Source of the DNA: Mycobacterium cookii
Lineage (GTDB): Bacteria; Actinomycetota; Actinomycetes; Mycobacteriales; Mycobacteriaceae
Length of the DNA stretch: 64,000 bases
Direction of reading: 5' to 3'
Assembly: GCF_010727945.1 (NCBI RefSeq)
Contig: NZ_AP022569.1
Span: 2,852,001 to 2,916,000 of the forward strand
This document shows positions 7,301-15,513 of this stretch, one piece after another. How positions within the stretch are numbered: the stretch's first letter is position 1; every line of letters starts with the position of its first letter. A program made the position numbers and the translations under genes. The notes below the pieces were generated by a model, which searched no databases, was not told where the DNA came from, and saw only the letters and a list, made by a program, of their open reading frames with translations.

Positions 7301-8983
7301 ATGACAGCTCAGGAGTTCGACGTCGTCGTGGTCGGTAGCGGCGGCGCCGGCATGGTTGCTGCCCTTGCGGCCGCCCACCGGGGTCTATCGACCATAGTCA
7401 TCGAGAAGGCAGCGCACTACGGCGGCTCCACCGCGCGCTCCGGCGGTGGTGTCTGGATTCCGAACAACGAGATCCTCAAGCGTGACGGCGTCAAGGACAC
7501 GCCGGAAGCGGCGCGCACCTATCTGCACGGGATCGTCGGCGACGTCGTCGAGGCGCAGCGCATCGACACCTATCTCGAGCGCGGACCCGAGATGCTGTCG
7601 TTCGTGCTGAAGCACACGCCGTTGAAGATGTGCTGGGTGCCGCAGTACGCCGACTACTACCCCGAGGCGCCGGGCGGGCGGCCCGGCGGGCGGTCCATCG
7701 AACCGAAGCCGTTCAACGCCAAGAAGCTCGGGCCGGACCTTCCCGGCCTAGAGCCGCCTTACGGCAAAGTCCCGCTCAATGTTGTTGTCATGCAACAGGA
7801 CTACGTTCGGCTCAACCAGCTGAAGCGTCATCCGCGCGGCGTGCTGCGCAGCCTCAAGGTCGGTGCACGCACCATGTGGGCCAAGGCGACCGGTCAGGCC
7901 CTGGTTGGCATGGGACGCGCGCTGATCGGGCCGCTTCGGATCGGACTGCGCAAGGCCGGTGTTCCTGTGCAGCTCAACACCGCCCTGACCGACCTCTACG
8001 TCGAGGACGGCGCGGTCCGCGGCGTCTACGTTCGCGACACCGAGAAGTCGGAGGCCGCAGAGCCGCAACTGATCCGGGCTCGCAAAGCGGTGATCCTCGG
8101 CAGCGGCGGATTCGAGCACAACGAGCAGATGCGGGTCAAATATCAGCGTGCGCCGATCACCACCGAGTGGACGGTCGGCGCCAAGGCCAACACCGGCGAC
8201 GGCATCGTGGCCGCCGAAAAGCTCGGTGCCGCGCTCGACATCATGGAAGACGCCTGGTGGGGCCCGACCGTTCCACTGGTCGGTGCGCCCTGGTTCGCGT
8301 TGTCCGAACGCAACTCGCCCGGCTCGATCATCGTCAACATGTCCGGTCAGCGGTTCATGAACGAATCGATGCCCTATGTCGAGGCGTGCCACCACATGTA
8401 CGGCGGCGAGTTCGGCCAGGGCCCAGGTCCGGGTGAGAACATTCCCGCGTGGCTGGTGTTCGACCAGCAATACCGCGACCGGTACATCTTCGCCGGACTG
8501 CAGCCAGGGCAACGAATTCCGCGAAAGTGGATGGAGTCCGGCGTCATCATCCAGGCGGACACCCTCGAGGAGTTGGCCGCCAAGGCGGGCCTGCCGGTCG
8601 ACGAGTTCACCGCGACGGTGCAGCGCTTCAACGGATTCGCCCGTTCGGGCGTCGACGCCGACTATCGCCGCGGTGAGAGCGCATACGACCGCTACTACGG
8701 CGACCCGACGAACAAGCCCAACCCGAATCTCGGTGAGATCAGCCACGCGCCCTACTACGCCGCCAAGTTGGTGCCCGGCGATCTGGGCACCAAGGGCGGC
8801 ATCCGCACCGACGTCCACGGCCGTGCGCTGCGCGACGACGGCAGCATCATCGACGGCCTGTACGCAGCGGGCAACGTCAGCGCCCCGGTGATGGGACATA
8901 CCTATCCCGGACCGGGGGGCACCATCGGCCCCGCGATGACCTTCGGTTACCTGGCCGCCCTGCACATCGCCGGAGAGCACTGA
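7301..8983 (+). CDS. kstD: KstD, 3-ketosteroid delta-1-dehydrogenase
   Basis: A 560-residue FAD flavoprotein of the fumarate reductase/KstD family. It has the N-terminal dinucleotide loop VVVGSGGAGM followed by EKAAHYGGSTARSGGGVWIP, and the C-terminal FAD block AAGNVSAPVMGHTYPGPGGTIGPAM that closes the active site. It inserts the C1-C2 double bond into ring A of 3-ketosteroids, the step that with KshAB triggers ring-B opening. A longer reading frame begins with GTG at 7292, but that lies inside the KstR operator, so ATG 7301 is chosen; the mRNA is probably leaderless. chsH3 follows one base after the stop. Confidence 0.95.
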   Translation: MTAQEFDVVVVGSGGAGMVAALAAAHRGLSTIVIEKAAHYGGSTARSGGGVWIPNNEILKRDGVKDTPEAARTYLHGIVGDVVEAQRIDTYLERGPEMLSFVLKHTPLKMCWVPQYADYYPEAPGGRPGGRSIEPKPFNAKKLGPDLPGLEPPYGKVPLNVVVMQQDYVRLNQLKRHPRGVLRSLKVGARTMWAKATGQALVGMGRALIGPLRIGLRKAGVPVQLNTALTDLYVEDGAVRGVYVRDTEKSEAAEPQLIRARKAVILGSGGFEHNEQMRVKYQRAPITTEWTVGAKANTGDGIVAAEKLGAALDIMEDAWWGPTVPLVGAPWFALSERNSPGSIIVNMSGQRFMNESMPYVEACHHMYGGEFGQGPGPGENIPAWLVFDQQYRDRYIFAGLQPGQRIPRKWMESGVIIQADTLEELAAKAGLPVDEFTATVQRFNGFARSGVDADYRRGESAYDRYYGDPTNKPNPNLGEISHAPYYAAKLVPGDLGTKGGIRTDVHGRALRDDGSIIDGLYAAGNVSAPVMGHTYPGPGGTIGPAMTFGYLAALHIAGEH

Positions 8984-8984
8984 C

Positions 8985-9845
8985 ATGCCCATCGATCCTG
9001 ACGTCGCACTGAACGCCGAGCTGGACCCGATCGAATTCTCTTGGAGCAGTAGCGATATCCAGCTCTATCACCTCGGGCTGGGCGCAGGCGCCGACCCGAT
9101 GGATCCGCACGAGCTGCGTTACCTCGTCGACGATACTCCACAGGTGCTGCCGACATTCGGCAACGTCGCAGCGAGCTTCCACTTGACCAAGCCGCCGACC
9201 GTTCAGTTCCCCGGCATCGACATCGAGCTGAGCAAGGTGCTGCATGCCAGTGAGCAGGTGAGCGCGCCCGCACCGTTGCCGCCGTCGGGTTCGGCGAAAG
9301 CGGTCACCCGGTTCACCGACATCTGGGACAAGGGCAAGGCCGCGGTGATCTGGTCCGAGACCCAGGTGACCGCGCCAGACGGGACCCTGCTGTGGACGCA
9401 GCGGCGATCGATATTCGCCCGCGGCGAGGGCGGGTTCGGCGGCGAGCGCGGGGCCTCGACGTCTGCTTCTGCCCCGGATCGGGCACCCGATCTGGAGCTC
9501 GACATCGCTGTGCTGCCTCAGCAGGCGCTGCTCTACCGGCTCTGCGGCGATCGCAATCCGCTGCACTCCGATCCCGAATTCGCCGCTGCGGCAGGGTTTC
9601 CCAGGCCCATCCTGCACGGCTTATGCACCTACGGCATGACCTGTAAGGCCCTCGTCGACGCGCTACTCGACGCTGACGTCGCGGCCGTCGCCTCCTACGG
9701 AGCGCGGTTCACCGGCGTCGCCTACCCGGGCGAAACCCTGAAGGCCGCGGTGTGGAAGGAAGACGGCCGGCTGCTCGGCACCGTCACCGCCCCGTCACGC
9801 GACAACGCCGTGGTGCTCACCGGCGTGGAGTTGATCCCGGTCTAG
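8985..9845 (+). CDS. chsH3: MaoC-like enoyl-CoA hydratase (ChsH3, Rv3538-like)
   Basis: A 286-residue double-hotdog (MaoC/2-enoyl-CoA hydratase 2) protein. The C-terminal hotdog carries the hydratase signature LCGDRNPLHSDPEFAAAAGF (about residues 185-204), with the Asp/His catalytic pair, followed by RPILHGLCTYG. The N-terminal half is the substrate-accommodating hotdog. It hydrates an enoyl-CoA in the second beta-oxidation round of the sterol side chain. It begins one base after kstD and shares its KstR-controlled transcript. Assignment rests on family, length and position next to kstD. Confidence 0.88.
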   Translation: MPIDPDVALNAELDPIEFSWSSSDIQLYHLGLGAGADPMDPHELRYLVDDTPQVLPTFGNVAASFHLTKPPTVQFPGIDIELSKVLHASEQVSAPAPLPPSGSAKAVTRFTDIWDKGKAAVIWSETQVTAPDGTLLWTQRRSIFARGEGGFGGERGASTSASAPDRAPDLELDIAVLPQQALLYRLCGDRNPLHSDPEFAAAAGFPRPILHGLCTYGMTCKALVDALLDADVAAVASYGARFTGVAYPGETLKAAVWKEDGRLLGTVTAPSRDNAVVLTGVELIPV

Positions 9846-9878
9846 CTCTCTGGCGGCTACGCCTCGCCGAGCGCCCGG

Positions 9879-10754
9879 CTAGCCGAGACCACGTCGTCGA
9901 GCGCCCGGCTGGCAGGGCGATCGGCGGGCCAATGCCGCGCGAACACGCCTCACGACTTCTGCGGGCCGGTCTCCTGCCACCACTCGTACGACGATCCACC
10001 CGAGTCGCTCAAGCATTTCCAGCCTTCGAACGTCCCAGGTGTACTGCCGACGATCGGTCCGGTGCTGTTCACCGTCGTACTCGACCGCGACTTTCACGTC
10101 CTTCCAGCCCATGTCCAGGTAGGCCACCGCAGAGCCGAATTCGTCGCGAACGGCGATCTGAGTTTGCGGTCGCGGCAAGCCGGCCTCGATCAATACGACG
10201 CGTAGCCACGACTCCTTCGGCGACTGCGCGCCCGGGTCGAACAGTTCGATCGCTCGCCGCGCTCGGGCGATCCCTCGGCGGCCGGCATACCTGCGAGCCA
10301 ACAGCTCTACATCAGCAGTTTTGATTTCCGTCGCTTCGGCTAGCGCATCTATCCCCGCCACGGCGGTCATCTTCGGGTACCAGCAACCGAGGTCGAGCGC
10401 TGTCCTTGTCGGCGATGTCACCGCGACACCGTCGATCGTTTCGATTTCGTCCGCCTCGACAACGTCCCTGTGCAGTTGAATCCCCGCCGCGCGATGGTGA
10501 TTGTCGTGAATCAACTCCGCAGGTCTTCTCTCGTCGACCCATTTACTCCCGTGCAGCGCAGCCGCCGAGAACCCCGCGACAACTCCCCGACGGCCGGTCC
10601 ACAACCAACCGGCCTCAGCGCGCACCAGGGCGGTAATTGCGGCGCCTCGATCGACATAAACGTCTCGAAACAGTCGGGTGTAGCGCGTTTCCAATTGGCT
10701 CTTGGTCAGCACCCCACCTGCGATGGCTTCGCTTCCGATAAACGGCTGGCCCAT
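9879..10754 (-). CDS. DUF559 nuclease-like protein with AbiEi-type N terminus
   Basis: A 291-residue protein. The N-terminal region (about 1-80) contains LTKSQLETRYTRLFRDVYVDRG, resembling the winged-helix start of AbiEi-type antitoxins. The C-terminal DUF559 region has AYLDMGWKDVKVAVEYDGEQH and a closing GWIVVRVVAGD, the pattern of a Vsr/restriction-endonuclease-like fold (Asp then Glu-x-Asp-Gly). Such proteins are frequent in actinobacteria; nuclease activity is inferred, not proven. It stands alone, convergent with chsH3 and upstream in direction of ltp2, in the position where M. tuberculosis has a PPE gene. No toxin partner adjoins it. Confidence 0.72.
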   Translation of the reverse strand: MGQPFIGSEAIAGGVLTKSQLETRYTRLFRDVYVDRGAAITALVRAEAGWLWTGRRGVVAGFSAAALHGSKWVDERRPAELIHDNHHRAAGIQLHRDVVEADEIETIDGVAVTSPTRTALDLGCWYPKMTAVAGIDALAEATEIKTADVELLARRYAGRRGIARARRAIELFDPGAQSPKESWLRVVLIEAGLPRPQTQIAVRDEFGSAVAYLDMGWKDVKVAVEYDGEQHRTDRRQYTWDVRRLEMLERLGWIVVRVVAGDRPAEVVRRVRAALARRSPCQPGARRRGLG

Positions 10755-10803
10755 CGCCGCAGACTCGCATGCAAGATCATCGCCGTCACTTCAGCTGTCG
10801 ATT

Positions 10804-10819
10804 GCCCGGCCAGCCGGGC
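10804..10819 (-). terminator. Short GC hairpin after ltp2
   Basis: GCCCGGC (10804-10810) and GCCGGGC (10813-10819) form a tight stem 13 bases past the ltp2 stop. On the minus strand the right arm continues as GCCGGGCAATC, the same ending as hairpin element A at 722-732. It may be a terminator for the cyp125-ltp2 operon, or a remnant of that repeat family without its interior. No T-run follows. Confidence 0.5.
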
Positions 10820-10832
10820 GCGTGTCGGAGAG

Positions 10833-12002
10833 CTAGCCCAGAATCAGGCCGGACGTGGGGACGCCGGTGCCCGCGGTGACCAAGACGTGCTCGACGTCGG
10901 GCACCGGGTTGACCGACGTACCGCGCAGCTGGCGGACGCCCTCGGCGATGCCGTTCATGCCGTGGATGTAGGCCTCGCCCAGTTGTCCGCCGTGGGTGTT
11001 GATCGGCAACCGGCCGCCGATCTCGATAGCGCCGTCGGCGATGAAGTCTTTGGCCTCTCCCCAGCCGCAAAAACCCAACTCCTCCAATTGGATGAGCGTG
11101 AACGGCGTGAAGTGGTCGTAGAGGATCGCGGTTTGGATATCCGTTGGCTTCAAGCCTGATTGGGCCCACAGCTGCTTGCCCACGAGGCCCATCTCGGGCA
11201 GACCGTCAAGCTCCGGGCGGTAATAGCTGACCATCGAATACTGGTTCGGGCTCGAGCCCTGGGCCGCTCCCTCGATGATCGCGGGACGGTTCTTCAGGTC
11301 CTTCGCCCGCTCCGGCGACATGACCACGAGTGCGACCGCGCCATCGGTCTCCTGGCAGCAGTCCAGCAGCCGCAACGGCTCGGCGATCCACCGTGAATTC
11401 TGGTGCTCCTCAATCGTTATCGGCTTTTCGTAGAAGTAGGCCTTCGGATTCTTGGCGGCGTGCTTGCGATCGGCCACCGAGATGGCACCGAAATCCCGGC
11501 TGGTCGCCCCGGACAGATGCATGTAGCGCTTGGCGATCATCGCAACCTGCGCAGCGGGCGTCGACAACCCGTGCGGATAGGAAAACGAGTTGTCGACGCC
11601 GGTCGAATCGGCATTCTCGAACAGGCGGGCCTGCACCTGACCGAACCGCGTGCCCGAGCGCTCGTTGAAAGCGCGGTATGCCACAACGCAATCCGCGACA
11701 CCCGTCGCGACCGCGATGGCTGCCTGCTGGATGGTGGCGCAGGCCGCGCCGCCGCCGTGATGGATCTTGGAGAAGAATTTCAGGTCCCCGATACCGATCG
11801 CCCGTGCGATGGCCACCTCGGTGTTGGAGTCCATCGTGAACGTGACCATGCCGTCCACGTCATCGGGCGTGAGGCCGGCATCATCGAGCGCGGCGAGCAC
11901 GGCCTCGGCGGCGAGTCGAAGCTCGCTGCGGCCGGAGTTCTTCGAGAAGTCGGTGGCACCGATGCCGACGATGGCCGCCTTACCGGACAGTTCACCGGGC
12001 AT
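10833..12002 (-). CDS. ltp2: Ltp2, steroid side-chain retro-aldolase (thiolase-like)
   Basis: A 389-residue thiolase-superfamily protein of the lipid-transfer type, lacking the Cys-His-Cys set of true thiolases. Recognisable blocks are GIGATDFSKNSGR at the N terminus, KIHHGGGAACATIQQAAIAV near 79-98, YDHFTPFTLIQLEELGFCG near 291, and HGGQLGEAYIHGMNG. Ltp2 works with the DUF35 domain of ChsH2 to release propionyl-CoA from the last side-chain intermediate of cholesterol. Its ATG overlaps chsH1 by 11 bases; it is the last gene of the leftward cyp125 operon. Confidence 0.94.
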   Translation of the reverse strand: MPGELSGKAAIVGIGATDFSKNSGRSELRLAAEAVLAALDDAGLTPDDVDGMVTFTMDSNTEVAIARAIGIGDLKFFSKIHHGGGAACATIQQAAIAVATGVADCVVAYRAFNERSGTRFGQVQARLFENADSTGVDNSFSYPHGLSTPAAQVAMIAKRYMHLSGATSRDFGAISVADRKHAAKNPKAYFYEKPITIEEHQNSRWIAEPLRLLDCCQETDGAVALVVMSPERAKDLKNRPAIIEGAAQGSSPNQYSMVSYYRPELDGLPEMGLVGKQLWAQSGLKPTDIQTAILYDHFTPFTLIQLEELGFCGWGEAKDFIADGAIEIGGRLPINTHGGQLGEAYIHGMNGIAEGVRQLRGTSVNPVPDVEHVLVTAGTGVPTSGLILG

Positions 12003-12402
12003 CGGAACCCCCGATGGTCAACGTCGCGTTCGCGATGACGTGATCGCCGAGGCTGTTGCTGCCAACGATTTTCAGCGAGATCATGCCGTCGTCGATCGCG
12101 GTCACTTCGCCTTTGAACGTCACCGTGTCGTAGGCGTACCACGGCACCCCGAGCCGCAGCCCGATCGACTTGATCATCGCCGACGGCCCCGCCCAGTCGG
12201 TGATGTAGCGCTGGACCAGGCCGGTGTCGGTGAGGATGTTGACGAAGATGTCCTTGGACCCCTTGGCCTGCGCCTTGTCCCGGTCGTGGTGGACATCCTG
12301 GTAATCGCGGGTGGCGATCGCCGTGGAGATGATGAACGTAGGGTCGCCGTACAACGACAACTCCGGCAGCTTCGTGCCGACCTCCACCGTCGGAGCGCTC
12401 AT
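11992..12402 (-). CDS. chsH1: ChsH1, MaoC-like hydratase subunit
   Basis: A 136-residue single-hotdog subunit. It has ATRDYQDVHHDRDKAQAKGSKDIF, the hydratase-2 active-site segment with Asp and His, followed by FVNILTDTGLVQRYITDW. With ChsH2 it forms the heterotetrameric enoyl-CoA hydratase acting on the three-carbon side-chain intermediate. An upstream in-frame GTG (12417) is open, but ATG at 12402 is chosen because it overlaps the chsH2 stop as ATGA and matches the family N terminus. Overlaps ltp2 downstream. Confidence 0.92.
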   Translation of the reverse strand: MSAPTVEVGTKLPELSLYGDPTFIISTAIATRDYQDVHHDRDKAQAKGSKDIFVNILTDTGLVQRYITDWAGPSAMIKSIGLRLGVPWYAYDTVTFKGEVTAIDDGMISLKIVGSNSLGDHVIANATLTIGGSDAR

Positions 12403-13349
12403 GCGCTCGGCTCCCACGCATAGAGCGTCCAGGCCGGGCCGACGTCGTTGGCGGGAAAGTCGATGAACGTTGCCTGGACTGGCATTCCGATCTCCACGGT
12501 CGCAGGGTCGACGTTGCGAAGCTCTCCGAGCATCCGCACGCCCTCTTCCAGTTCCACCAGCGCGATGACGAACGGCAGGGTCCGGCCCGGCACTTTCGGC
12601 GCGTGATGCACCACGAAGCTGAACACCGAGCCTTTGCCGCTGGCGACGACATAATCCGTTGCCAGCTCCTTGTCCTGCCAGATGGCCGGCACCGGCGGAT
12701 GCTGCAGGCTGCCGTCGGGCCGTTTCTGGATCCGCAGCTCGTGCGCCTTGACGCCGTCCCAGAAGAACTTGGTGTCTTTGGATTCCGACGGTCGCATCAT
12801 GGCGTCGGCGTCCAGGTCGTCGGGCACCGAAGCCGACGGCGAAGATTCGCGTGGCTTGAATTTGAGTATGCGCCAGTTCATCTCGGCGACATCCTCGTCA
12901 CCGACCCGCCATACGATGTGCTGGTTGATGAACCAGCCCTCGCCGAGGCCGGTCTGCTTGGGCCCGACAACGTCACCCATCTCCGCAGCGATGCTGACTT
13001 CTTCGCCCGGCCGCAGGTAGCGGTGATAGGTCTGCTCGCAGTTCGTCGCGACCACACCGACGTAGCCGTTGTCGTCGAACAGCTTCATGATCGGGCCCAT
13101 GGGGTCGTCGGTCGGGCGCTCGCCACCCAGGCCGAACATCGTCCAGACCTGAATCATGGCCGGCGGAGCCACAATTCCCGGATGGCCGGCGGCGCGGGCC
13201 GCCTTCTCATCGGTGTAGATGGGGTTGCTGTCGCCGATCGCTTCGACCCAGCTGTTGACCATCGGCTGGTTCACCGGATCGCGACCGGCGCGCGGCTTGG
13301 CGCCGCCCGCCGCTTTGATCTCCGCGAGGGCTTCGTGAATGTCTGTCAT
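12399..13349 (-). CDS. chsH2: ChsH2, MaoC-like hydratase subunit with DUF35 domain
   Basis: A 316-residue two-domain protein. The N-terminal MaoC-like hotdog (about 1-180) includes NQPMVNSWVEAIGDSNPIYTDE; the C-terminal DUF35 domain begins near KFFWDGVKAHELRIQKRPDG and ends in the OB-fold. The zinc-ribbon part of DUF35 here has no CxxC pairs. The N-terminal half pairs with ChsH1 as hydratase; the DUF35 half is the partner of Ltp2. The frame is open to 13646, but ATG 13349 overlaps the fadE29 stop and starts the conserved sequence, so it is chosen. Confidence 0.92.
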   Translation of the reverse strand: MTDIHEALAEIKAAGGAKPRAGRDPVNQPMVNSWVEAIGDSNPIYTDEKAARAAGHPGIVAPPAMIQVWTMFGLGGERPTDDPMGPIMKLFDDNGYVGVVATNCEQTYHRYLRPGEEVSIAAEMGDVVGPKQTGLGEGWFINQHIVWRVGDEDVAEMNWRILKFKPRESSPSASVPDDLDADAMMRPSESKDTKFFWDGVKAHELRIQKRPDGSLQHPPVPAIWQDKELATDYVVASGKGSVFSFVVHHAPKVPGRTLPFVIALVELEEGVRMLGELRNVDPATVEIGMPVQATFIDFPANDVGPAWTLYAWEPSA

Positions 13350-14509
13350 CGAGGCACCCTCGGCACCTTGAGGCCCGAGGCCGCGATCATCTCGCGCATG
13401 ACCTCGTTGACGCCTCCGCCGAAGGTGATCACCAGGTTGCGCTTGGTCTGCGAGTCCAGCCAGTCGAGCAGCTCGGCCGTCTCCTGCTCGGCGGGGTTGC
13501 CGTACTTGCCGACGATCTCTTCGGCGAGCCGACCGATGTACTGGATCTTCTCGGTCCCAAACACTTTCGTGGACGCGGCGTCGGCGACGTTGATGTCCTC
13601 GCCCGCCGCGGCGACCTGCCAGTTCAGCAGCTCGTTGATACGCCACAGCGAATAGATCTCACCGAGCGCCCGTTTGACGTCGTCGTGGTCGATCGGGGTC
13701 ACCCCGTCGCCGCCCGGCTTGGACGCCCAGTCGTGCAACCGGTCGTAAATGCCCGCGGTGCGACCCGCCGGGCCCAGCATCACCCGTTCGTTGTTGAGCT
13801 GAGTGGTGATCAGCCGCCAGCCGCCGTTCTCCTCGCCGACCAGCATGTCGGCCGGCACCCGCACGTCGTTGTAATACGTCGCGTTGGTGTGGTGGGCGCC
13901 GTCGGACAAGATGACCGGCGTCCAGGAGAAGCCCGGGTCCTTGGTGTCGACGATCAGAATCGAAATGCCTTTGTGCTTCACGGCTTCGGGGTCTGTCCGG
14001 CAGGCCAGCCAGATGTAGTCGGCGTCATGCCCGCCGGTGGTCCACATCTTCTGGCCGTTGACGATGTATTCATCCCCGTGCCGCACGGCGCTGGTCCGCA
14101 GCGACGCAAGGTCGGTCCCGGCCTCGGGTTCGCTATAGCCGATCGCGAAGTGGAGCTCACCGGCCAGGATCGCGGGCAGGAACTTCTTCTTCTGCAGCTC
14201 AGTGCCGAACTGCTGCAGAACCGGACCGACCGTCTGCAGTGTCACCGCCGGCAGCGGCACGTCGGCGCGATGGGCCTCGTTGACGAAGATCGACTGCTCG
14301 ACCGGGCCGAAGCCCAACCCGCCGAACTCTTTTGGCCACCCGACGCCGAGCTTGCCGTCCTTGCCCATCCGGCGGATCACCGCGCGGTAGGCGTCGTTGT
14401 GGCGGTCCTTCTCCATCGCCTTCATCTCGTCGGACGAGATCAGGTTCGAGAAGTATTGCCGCAGTTCGGCTTGCAGCTGACGCTGCTCCGGGGTCAGGTC
14501 GATGAACAT
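13346..14509 (-). CDS. fadE29: FadE29 (ChsE2), acyl-CoA dehydrogenase subunit
   Basis: A 387-residue acyl-CoA dehydrogenase. It contains the FAD-binding GYSEPEAGTDLASLRT (about 129-144), KMWTTGGHDADYIWLACRTD, and a C-terminal FGGGVNEVMREMIA segment. FadE28 and FadE29 form a heterotetramer that dehydrogenates the three-carbon side-chain intermediate; FadE29 normally supplies the catalytic base and part of the FAD site. The frame extends to 14674, but ATG 14509 matches the family start; it overlaps the end of fadE28 by 16 bases. In operon with chsH2. Confidence 0.92.
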   Translation of the reverse strand: MFIDLTPEQRQLQAELRQYFSNLISSDEMKAMEKDRHNDAYRAVIRRMGKDGKLGVGWPKEFGGLGFGPVEQSIFVNEAHRADVPLPAVTLQTVGPVLQQFGTELQKKKFLPAILAGELHFAIGYSEPEAGTDLASLRTSAVRHGDEYIVNGQKMWTTGGHDADYIWLACRTDPEAVKHKGISILIVDTKDPGFSWTPVILSDGAHHTNATYYNDVRVPADMLVGEENGGWRLITTQLNNERVMLGPAGRTAGIYDRLHDWASKPGGDGVTPIDHDDVKRALGEIYSLWRINELLNWQVAAAGEDINVADAASTKVFGTEKIQYIGRLAEEIVGKYGNPAEQETAELLDWLDSQTKRNLVITFGGGVNEVMREMIAASGLKVPRVPR

Positions 14510-15513
14510 TGCGCTCCCACCAAGTCGAGACGATGCGACCGCCCGCCCAGCAAACGGGTCAGGTCCTTGATTGTGGAGTAGTACCGATGCATCGGGTAGG
14601 TGATGTCCATCCCCATGCCGCCGTGCAAGTGGTGGCAGATCTGCATCACCGGCGGCGCCTGTGCGGTGATCCAATAGCCGAGCACGTCGAGGTCCTCGGC
14701 AGCATCACGGCCTTCGGAAAGCCGCCAGATCACTGAGGTCGACGCCAAATCGATGGTCCGAGAGGCGATGTAGACCTCGGCGAGCTGCGCGGCAACGGTC
14801 TGGAACGTCGACAGCGGCTTACCGAACTGTTGTCGGTTCGCCACGTAATCGGCGGTCAACCGCAACGCGCCGGCGACCAGGCCGGCGGTGTAGGCACCGA
14901 TCGATGCCAGCGCCAACTGGTTCACCCGCGGCGCGCCGGCCCCGGTCAGCACGTCCTCGTCGGGCACCGTGACGTCGGAGAAGGTGACCACGTATTCGTC
15001 GGATCCGTTGGAGGTCGGGGTCTTCGCCACGTGCACGCCGTCGGCTTTGGGCGACACCACGACCACCGCGCTGTCGGTGGTCACGACGATCCAGTCCGCG
15101 TTCTCGGCGTAGCCGACACCGACTTTCGTTCCGGACAGCCGACCATGCACGAAGGTCGTCGCCGGCCGGTCCGGCAGCGCGGCGCCGGGTTCGTTCAGCG
15201 CGGCGGTGAGCAGCGAACCTTTGGCCAGACCGGCCAGGTAGCGATCTTGCTGCTCTTCGGAAGCCAAGTCCAGCAACGTGATTGCGCCGAAACCGAGAGT
15301 GGCCAGCGCCGGGCCGATCAGCCCGTGCCGACCGATCTCGGTCAGTGCCGTGGCGATCTCGGGCAGCCCGACGCCGTCACCGCCTGCACGTTCAGGCACC
15401 GGCAGCGACGTGACGCCACCGGCGACCAGCGCATCCCACGAGTTGTCCCGGTCCAATACCGACGTGACCACATCGGCGACAGCTTGCTGCTCCGGGTCCG
15501 GTGTGAAATCCAT
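14494..15513 (-). CDS. fadE28: FadE28 (ChsE1), acyl-CoA dehydrogenase subunit
   Basis: A 339-residue short acyl-CoA dehydrogenase subunit, about 50 residues shorter than its partner FadE29. It has ADYVANRQQFGKPLSTFQTVAAQLAEV, the conserved C-terminal helix, and CHHLHGGMGMDITYPMHRYY. In the heteromer this subunit typically lacks the catalytic Glu and completes the FAD pocket. The ATG at 15513 overlaps the cyp125 stop by one base (TGATG) and the 3' end overlaps fadE29, so expression of all three is likely coupled. Confidence 0.92.
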   Translation of the reverse strand: MDFTPDPEQQAVADVVTSVLDRDNSWDALVAGGVTSLPVPERAGGDGVGLPEIATALTEIGRHGLIGPALATLGFGAITLLDLASEEQQDRYLAGLAKGSLLTAALNEPGAALPDRPATTFVHGRLSGTKVGVGYAENADWIVVTTDSAVVVVSPKADGVHVAKTPTSNGSDEYVVTFSDVTVPDEDVLTGAGAPRVNQLALASIGAYTAGLVAGALRLTADYVANRQQFGKPLSTFQTVAAQLAEVYIASRTIDLASTSVIWRLSEGRDAAEDLDVLGYWITAQAPPVMQICHHLHGGMGMDITYPMHRYYSTIKDLTRLLGGRSHRLDLVGAQCSST

